Below are positions 22,329-27,485 of a stretch of 27,485 nt of DNA, piece by piece. How positions within the stretch are numbered: the first letter of the stretch is position 1; each line of letters begins with the position of its first letter. Source of the stretch: JBCCRH01 sp039208045 (GTDB lineage Bacteria > Bacteroidota > Bacteroidia > Chitinophagales > Saprospiraceae); the NCBI GenBank assembly GCA_039208045.1, contig JBCCRH010000023.1:1-27485 (forward strand), written 5' to 3'. A model generated the notes under the pieces. That model was not told the DNA's origin. It was given only the letters and a program-made list of their open reading frames with translations, and did no database searches. The translations under genes were made by a program, and so were the position numbers.

Positions 22329-24872
22329 CTACTGATCCATACCGACAAAGAAAACGGCATTGCTAAATAGTAGTTTTCCATTTTCCCAAAAGCCCCTAAA
22401 TAAAGGATTATCAACCATATAAATGACAGCGCCGCTACGTTTATCCTGCACACCAAAAACCACCGTCTCTAGCATGGCCTCTTTCGCTTTGTGCCCTACA
22501 AAACCCGTAATCATAGGGTCTTGGTCAACATAGCCGACATTCCAAATATCTTTGTTTAATTGGTAAGCTCTACTACTGGTTTTGAGGGTGAAATAGTAGT
22601 CTTCCTGCCCAAAACCAAGAGGATGGGTATTATCTAGTTTTAGCTTAACGATCGCACCAGGAATCATGTTAGTGATCCAGCGGCGCTCTTGCCCATCATA
22701 GGGGTTGGTGCGAGCGGACATCGTTTCGATTTCTCGTGCATTATTTGCGTTGCGTTCATCTTCGTCGCTGGCGTAGCGCTTCAGGCTAAAGCCTTTTTTA
22801 CCCTCCAAAGAAGACAGGGCCCAACCAATAGCAATGAGTCGGCCACCCCCTGAAATCCAGCCATTAAGCTCATCTAGCTGACTTTCGCTAAAGCGGTATC
22901 TGCCTTCCGGCAAAATGAGTGTATTGAACTGGCTCCAATCGATACTTCCCATATCATCAGCATCAAAAATACTAATCGGATAGTCCAGCGATTGCTCAAA
23001 ATAGTGCCAAATATGACCAAAAGAATAGGACGAGGTGCTCTCGCCAGAAAGTACAGCAATCTTCGGAGCGTCAATCATACGCATAAGACCAGAGCCTATG
23101 TCGTGGCCTTTGTCAGAAAAGCCCGTCTGTACAGGGATCAGCTGGATATTCTGCGTTTTGGCAATCTGTGTGATCTGTCGATCAAATGCTTGCTTCATCT
23201 TGCGGTTGTCGGCACGAGTGGCCACCAAGGTACCAGCGGCATAGCTTTCACCTTCCAATTCAAAAGGAGCGGAAGTGAAACGTACTTTGATGTCCGTTTT
23301 CATCAGGGCTGCTAGCATGCGCGCATCCTCCATAGAATGCCACTTCATGAGGTAGGCATAAGGGGCCTTTGGGGAGGCAGCTGTGGCCGCCGGATCAGCA
23401 ATAGTGTAGCCTTCACTAACAGAAAGCTGCTGTTGAGTGGCATAAGCTTCTAATCCATAAGCATAAGGCAAGGACCAAGCCGTAATATCGTAGGTTAGCG
23501 AATCTTCTAAATTCGAATTAGGTTCCATCAAGACTTGTGTCAAAACACTAAGCGGCTGATACGCAGAAATAACTAAGTCATTATCCGCTACTCGAATATT
23601 CCGCTCTTTTCCTGTCTGGTAGTCGAAGGCCTTGACCGATCCTGCTCTAGTTGCCTTACCGTAGCGAATTTGATTTTTGTCTAATAGCTCTATCAAACCT
23701 TTGATACGTCCTGCTGGATTATCTCCTTTTATGATATAGGTTTTGTAGGTTCCCTGTGGATTATTGGAAGCAGCATCAAAGTATGCCCCAAACATTTCTA
23801 CCAACTTATCTGCATTTTTAGAAGCCACTTCCACCGCAGAAATACCGGCAATTGTATGATGGGTAATACGATCGGCCAAGGTCAAGATGTCGTCATTTTC
23901 CATGATAATGGCCCGACCCGCTCGGCTGTGCCCACCTTGCTCGTACGTCATCCCGATCGCTCCATGAAAGATGGGGTAAGTGTCGCCATAACTCGGATAA
24001 AAAAGATCAAAGCGCTCTCGGGTAAAGTACAGCCAGCCATTCTGATCGAAATACTTGGCATTATTACGGCCTACTTCATACTGAAACTCATCTTGCCAAT
24101 CGGTAATATAATCGTGGAAAGGTTTGGCTGCTGGGGCAAAATAGTAAGGACTATTGTAGCCTTGCTCATGAAAATCGGCATGGATATGAGGCATCCAGTT
24201 CATATACTGCTTAATGCGCTCTTGCGATTCCACCTGTGTTTGCCAGGCCCAGTCTCGGTTGAGGTCAAATAGGTAGTGGTTAACTCGCCCGCCAGGCCAA
24301 GGCTCGTTGTGTTCCTTGGTGTAAGGGTTGGGGTCGGGCACGCTTGGGGATGCATTGCGGTACCAGTGCGTATAGCGCGAGTAGCCATCTGGGTTGAGCG
24401 AGGGATCAAATAAAACAATGGTATTATTTAGCCATTTGGGCACATCAGCGCGATCACTGCGCACTAATTCATAGAGGATAGCCAGGGCACTTTCGGAACA
24501 TGCTCCCTCATTGCCATGCACACCAAAGCTTAGCCACACAATGGCGCGATCAAGGCTAGAGTCGGGCTCGCCCGCTATCAATCCTGTCCGCTTGAGGTTG
24601 TTTATACGAATGGCCTCCAGTTGCGCCAAATTTTCGGGGGTAGAAATAAAAGCCAGTTTCAAGGGGCGGTGCTGATTTGTACGGCCATATTCTATCATCT
24701 GGACACGAGGGCTATTTTCTGCCACATATTCTACATAGTCCACCAAAAGGTGATGCGGCGTAAACTGCTCCATATAGGGGTGGGGCATGAATGCTGTTGG
24801 GGATTGGATTTGAGCAAAGGAGGCACTACTAATCCATAGTAAGAAAAGCGTATAAAAGAGTCGCTGTTGCAT
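22329..24872 (-). CDS. Secreted M14-family zinc carboxypeptidase
   Basis: 847 residues with a signal peptide ending near SFAQ (residue 21), so exported. The metallopeptidase domain (about 35-345) has the zinc ligands His119-x2-Glu122 in GVHGNEGACSE and a third His in HADFHEQG (His235), SLNPDGYSRY for substrate binding, and catalytic Glu311 in MTYEQGGHSRAG. A long C-terminal part includes a flavodoxin/GATase1-like segment (about 610-700: KIAVLSGE, TLILPEGRYRF, GGGRLIAIGW) and a final beta-rich region. Large M14 proteins of this layout are common in Bacteroidota and are presumed to digest peptides outside the cytoplasm. No T9SS sorting domain is seen. It is divergent from the sulfurtransferase gene (77-base gap). 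Confidence 0.93.
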   Translation of the reverse strand: MQQRLFYTLFLLWISSASFAQIQSPTAFMPHPYMEQFTPHHLLVDYVEYVAENSPRVQMIEYGRTNQHRPLKLAFISTPENLAQLEAIRINNLKRTGLIAGEPDSSLDRAIVWLSFGVHGNEGACSESALAILYELVRSDRADVPKWLNNTIVLFDPSLNPDGYSRYTHWYRNASPSVPDPNPYTKEHNEPWPGGRVNHYLFDLNRDWAWQTQVESQERIKQYMNWMPHIHADFHEQGYNSPYYFAPAAKPFHDYITDWQDEFQYEVGRNNAKYFDQNGWLYFTRERFDLFYPSYGDTYPIFHGAIGMTYEQGGHSRAGRAIIMENDDILTLADRITHHTIAGISAVEVASKNADKLVEMFGAYFDAASNNPQGTYKTYIIKGDNPAGRIKGLIELLDKNQIRYGKATRAGSVKAFDYQTGKERNIRVADNDLVISAYQPLSVLTQVLMEPNSNLEDSLTYDITAWSLPYAYGLEAYATQQQLSVSEGYTIADPAATAASPKAPYAYLMKWHSMEDARMLAALMKTDIKVRFTSAPFELEGESYAAGTLVATRADNRKMKQAFDRQITQIAKTQNIQLIPVQTGFSDKGHDIGSGLMRMIDAPKIAVLSGESTSSYSFGHIWHYFEQSLDYPISIFDADDMGSIDWSQFNTLILPEGRYRFSESQLDELNGWISGGGRLIAIGWALSSLEGKKGFSLKRYASDEDERNANNAREIETMSARTNPYDGQERRWITNMIPGAIVKLKLDNTHPLGFGQEDYYFTLKTSSRAYQLNKDIWNVGYVDQDPMITGFVGHKAKEAMLETVVFGVQDKRSGAVIYMVDNPLFRGFWENGKLLFSNAVFFVGMDQ

Positions 24873-24949
24873 AATAATGAGGGTTGATATATTTAATGTC
24901 TACAATAATAGTAAAGGAACACCTATTTTTAGGCAAAATGTAGTGCAAT

Positions 24950-25804
24950 ATGTTTTCAACGCTAATAGATACGCCCACATTATTGACCCATTATGCCAAT
25001 CCAGATTGGGTAATTATAGACTGTCGCTTTGCGCTGGCTGACACTGAAGGTGGTCGGCGTGCGTACCAAGAGGCGCACATTCCTGGCGCGTACTATGCTC
25101 ACTTAGACGAGGACCTTTCAGGGCCGATTGTGCCGGGTAAGACGGGGCGGCATCCTATCCCCTCTATTTATCAATTGGTGCAGCGCTTTAGTCAATGGGG
25201 GGTCGAAAGCCACAAACAAGTGGTAGTATATGACGATAAAGGAGGGGCTATTGCTAGCCGCTTGTGGTGGCTATTGCGCTGGCTGGGGCACGAAAAAGTA
25301 GCGGTGCTAGATGGTGGCTGGCAGGCGTGGCTGGCAGAGCTCGGCCCCACTTCTGACGAAGTGCCCGCCTATCAAGAAGACGTCCAATTTGAACCAGACG
25401 CCAATCCGTATTGGCTGGTAAATGCCACTTTCGTGGAACAAGCTCGCGACGATGAGCAGTATTTGGTGGTAGATTCGAGAGCTGCGGAGCGCTACAGTGG
25501 AGCGCATGAACCAATTGATCCGGTATCAGGGCATGTGCCATGGGCTTTGAATGCTCCTTTTGCAGAAAATTGGTCGAAAGACTTCCACTTTAAAACGATG
25601 AAAGAGCTAGAAGAGCGATTCCAAGCTTTGCTGGGCGAGCATCCTGTAGAGGACACCGTATTTTATTGTGGTTCAGGAGTAACAGCCTGCCACAACATTC
25701 TGGCCTTGGCGCACGCTGGCTTAGGAATGGCCAAATTATACGGAGGCTCATGGAGCGATTGGATTACAGACTCCAATCGCCCCATTGCTACTACTCCCGA
25801 ATAA
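24950..25804 (+). CDS. sseA: 3-mercaptopyruvate sulfurtransferase (tandem rhodanese)
   Basis: 284 residues from ATG at 24950 with two rhodanese domains (about 5-135 and 155-280). The first is inactive and structural (VIIDCRFALAD, GGRRAYQEAHIPGAYY). The second carries the catalytic loop CGSGVTA with Cys240; this loop is typical of mercaptopyruvate sulfurtransferases, whereas thiosulfate rhodaneses have CRKGVTA. It moves sulfane sulfur from 3-mercaptopyruvate to an acceptor such as a thiol or cyanide. No signal peptide is evident. Its stop codon lies inside the 3' end of the convergent T9SS gene, a 14-base tail-to-tail overlap. Confidence 0.93.
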   Translation: MFSTLIDTPTLLTHYANPDWVIIDCRFALADTEGGRRAYQEAHIPGAYYAHLDEDLSGPIVPGKTGRHPIPSIYQLVQRFSQWGVESHKQVVVYDDKGGAIASRLWWLLRWLGHEKVAVLDGGWQAWLAELGPTSDEVPAYQEDVQFEPDANPYWLVNATFVEQARDDEQYLVVDSRAAERYSGAHEPIDPVSGHVPWALNAPFAENWSKDFHFKTMKELEERFQALLGEHPVEDTVFYCGSGVTACHNILALAHAGLGMAKLYGGSWSDWITDSNRPIATTPE

Positions 25805-27485
25805 GCATTATTTTACTGTACCAAAGGTCTTGTCCATCCGTCAGGCGCAGCCAGTACACGCCATTTGCGAAAGCAGAAAGATCAACCTCTTGTACGGGTA
25901 AGGCATTTTCCAGCACTAGCTCGCGCATAGACTGCCCACTGGTATTGAAAATGCTCAGTTTAACTTTGCCATTCACAGTAGGTAGTTTTATTTGCACCCG
26001 GCCCGTAGTTGGATTGGGAAATACTTCCAATGGTTGTGCCGTCACTTCAAAAAGCTGGTCTACTACTGAGTTGAAGCTAAAAACTGGACTGATGGTGTTG
26101 CCACAATCATTGAATGCCGTTACTTGCCAGTAGGTAGCAGCATCGAGCACAATATCAGGTAATATGGCAAAGGTCTCCTCTGTTGTTTCTTCCCAGAGTA
26201 CATTTTGCATAGCAGGATCAGTAGCCAGCTCCACCCGGTAATTCTGTGCTCTTGCACTGGCTGTCCAGTTAAGGAAGGTTCCAGCAAGGACGTTAGGGGC
26301 GTCGTCTACCGGCTGTAGCAAGTCCAAATCCGCCGGTATGGCTTGCACTTCCCAAATTAGGGTAGAAGAGCTAGTGGTGCTACCATCTGCTCCCACGAGC
26401 TGTAGGTAATACACACCAGGGGCCACCTCGCCATTTAGCGAAAGCTGAACCGACTGACCTGGCAAAGCAGGATTGGTGGAAAAGTCAGCATTTACGCCCG
26501 ACGGTAAATTGGCTATGCTCAGGTCAATACCAGCAGCATCAAAATCCGCTCCTATATTTAAGCTAATATTCGAGGGGTCACCTTGGCAGCTGGTCAGGCG
26601 AGGCAAATCGAGGCCGAGGCTACGATCGCCGCCCTGTACCGTACAAAGCTCCAATGTCCAATTTCTTAGTACTCCTCCATCATCATCTGCATTATCCTGA
26701 ATAGTGAGCGTCCAGTTCCCTCCGGCAGGTTCACCTATTATCACATCGAGTGGGCTAACGGGTTGGAATTGACCTTCGATGGTGGGAGTAGTATTCTCGC
26801 AAATAAGATCTAGATCATCAGCCGTTTCGGAGGCATCATCGAATAGGTCGACCAGTATATTATTACCATCACAGCCAAAGTTCGATTCGGGAATGCCAGG
26901 GCGGTCAATGAGTGGAACAATAGTGCTAGAAGGACTAGTGAGGGAAACCTCTAGATCACCCACCCACGAGTGCTCAATATTAAGATTCAGCACCTTCACA
27001 CTGGCCACCGTACTACTTTCTTCGAGAGGTAAAGTAGAAACTACTGTAGGCGTGCCTGAGGTAGAAATCGTAATTGGCAAGTCGCTGGCCTGTTTGTCGA
27101 TACAGGTGATGGGGGCCGTTGAGAAAGTGGCTACAGATGACCATTCGCCTTCCCCACAGTCGTTTGTTCCTTTTACACGCCAGTGGTAAGTATCGTTAGG
27201 TTGAAATTGTAAACGGATGGGCATGATGATTTGATTACTCAGATCGTAGACTAAGGTGCTAAAATCTGTAGAAGTACTCACTTGCAAGTCGTAGGCACGC
27301 CCAGGCACCAATTCCGACCAAAAGAAGTCAATAGCAGAAGGGGAATTATTGATGCCATCCGCAGGGGATAGCGTTTCGGGCTCTGGTAGTTGGTCTTCTA
27401 TAATAATGGTCAGTAGCAAACTCGTTCCTTCTAAGCCATTTAGACCATTGATAGTGATGGAGTAATTTCCAGGAGTGATAGCGGC
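25791..27485 (-). CDS. Type IX secretion cargo protein with P-domain, C-terminal part (5' end outside window)
   Basis: The frame is open to the window edge, giving 564 visible residues; a TTG at 27419 is only an internal codon. In order: the end of one beta domain (GNYSITINGLNG), a fibronectin III-like repeat (about 30-125) with YDLQVSTSTDF and YHWRVKGTNDCG, a proprotein-convertase P-domain (about 128-284) with LNIEHSWVGDLEVSLTSP and PAGGNWTLTIQDNADDDGG, further beta-sandwich repeats including YRVELATDPAMQN, and a type A T9SS sorting domain starting LEVFPNPTTGRV and ending with GVYWLRLTDG and KIMLIRE. The T9SS domain directs export across the outer membrane and is then removed. P-domains usually accompany secreted peptidases, so a catalytic domain may lie upstream, outside this window. 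Confidence 0.92.
   Translation of the reverse strand, partial: AAITPGNYSITINGLNGLEGTSLLLTIIIEDQLPEPETLSPADGINNSPSAIDFFWSELVPGRAYDLQVSTSTDFSTLVYDLSNQIIMPIRLQFQPNDTYHWRVKGTNDCGEGEWSSVATFSTAPITCIDKQASDLPITISTSGTPTVVSTLPLEESSTVASVKVLNLNIEHSWVGDLEVSLTSPSSTIVPLIDRPGIPESNFGCDGNNILVDLFDDASETADDLDLICENTTPTIEGQFQPVSPLDVIIGEPAGGNWTLTIQDNADDDGGVLRNWTLELCTVQGGDRSLGLDLPRLTSCQGDPSNISLNIGADFDAAGIDLSIANLPSGVNADFSTNPALPGQSVQLSLNGEVAPGVYYLQLVGADGSTTSSSTLIWEVQAIPADLDLLQPVDDAPNVLAGTFLNWTASARAQNYRVELATDPAMQNVLWEETTEETFAILPDIVLDAATYWQVTAFNDCGNTISPVFSFNSVVDQLFEVTAQPLEVFPNPTTGRVQIKLPTVNGKVKLSIFNTSGQSMRELVLENALPVQEVDLSAFANGVYWLRLTDGQDLWYSKIMLIRE

Noticed and set aside
1..27485. CRISPR arrays, insertion sequences, prophage or defence islands
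   Set aside because: No direct-repeat arrays, transposase, integrase or nuclease clusters were seen; composition looks uniform.

Overview
The window looks like a piece of a Bacteroidota chromosome, probably from the Saprospiria/Lewinella side of the phylum (the phylum call is firm, the class call is a guess). The evidence is the tig-clpP-clpX order; a neighbouring RSH-Fur-PurA cluster; several copies of the Bacteroidota -7 promoter element TAnnTTTG just upstream of genes; weak or absent Shine-Dalgarno sites; and a protein ending in a type IX secretion (T9SS) sorting domain. GC content is moderate and looks even, and there is no phage, plasmid, IS or CRISPR signature. Gene density is high and most of the content is housekeeping.

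Layout. 1-951: 3' end of a GH3 beta-glucosidase. 952-4463 (minus): trigger factor, ClpP and ClpX, i.e. nascent-chain folding and ATP-dependent proteolysis. A tRNA-Leu(UAG) with its own promoter and terminator lies just upstream of trigger factor. 4651-5096: the only long gene-free stretch, holding the tRNA promoter and a 161-base imperfect palindrome. 5097-8166: RSH ((p)ppGpp synthetase/hydrolase), Fur and a STAS-domain protein as a tight operon, followed by purA with its own promoter element. 9546-14052 (minus): an exported lipoprotein with a methyltransferase fold, the PBP4-type peptidase DacB, a secreted alpha/beta hydrolase, a short Crp/Fnr regulator and a conserved-looking unknown; a second inverted-repeat element lies between the hydrolase and dacB. 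14192-17019: two different rhomboid proteases and a membrane-anchored endonuclease/exonuclease/phosphatase protein. 17109-22324: cysS, methylmalonyl-CoA epimerase, prs, ribosomal protein bL25, omega-amidase and an NlpC/P60 peptidase. 22329-24872 (minus): a large secreted M14 metallopeptidase. 24950-25804: 3-mercaptopyruvate sulfurtransferase. 25791-27485 (minus): the C-terminal part of a T9SS cargo protein with a proprotein-convertase P-domain.

How the genes connect. RSH makes and destroys (p)ppGpp, and PurA is a known (p)ppGpp-inhibited enzyme in other bacteria, so their proximity fits one nutrient-stress module, with Fur and the STAS protein embedded in it. Prs makes PRPP for nucleotide synthesis and sits beside the bL25/Ctc ribosomal protein, a common bacterial pairing. 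DacB, NlpC/P60, the M14 peptidase and the T9SS protein are cell-envelope or secreted functions.

I found no clear new multi-gene system. The items most worth a second look are the 161-base palindrome at 4826-4986, the lipoprotein methyltransferase behind dacB, the clpP-clpX intergenic stem-loop that pairs fully only on the transcribed strand, and the STAS protein in the stringent-response operon with no visible kinase or phosphatase partner.
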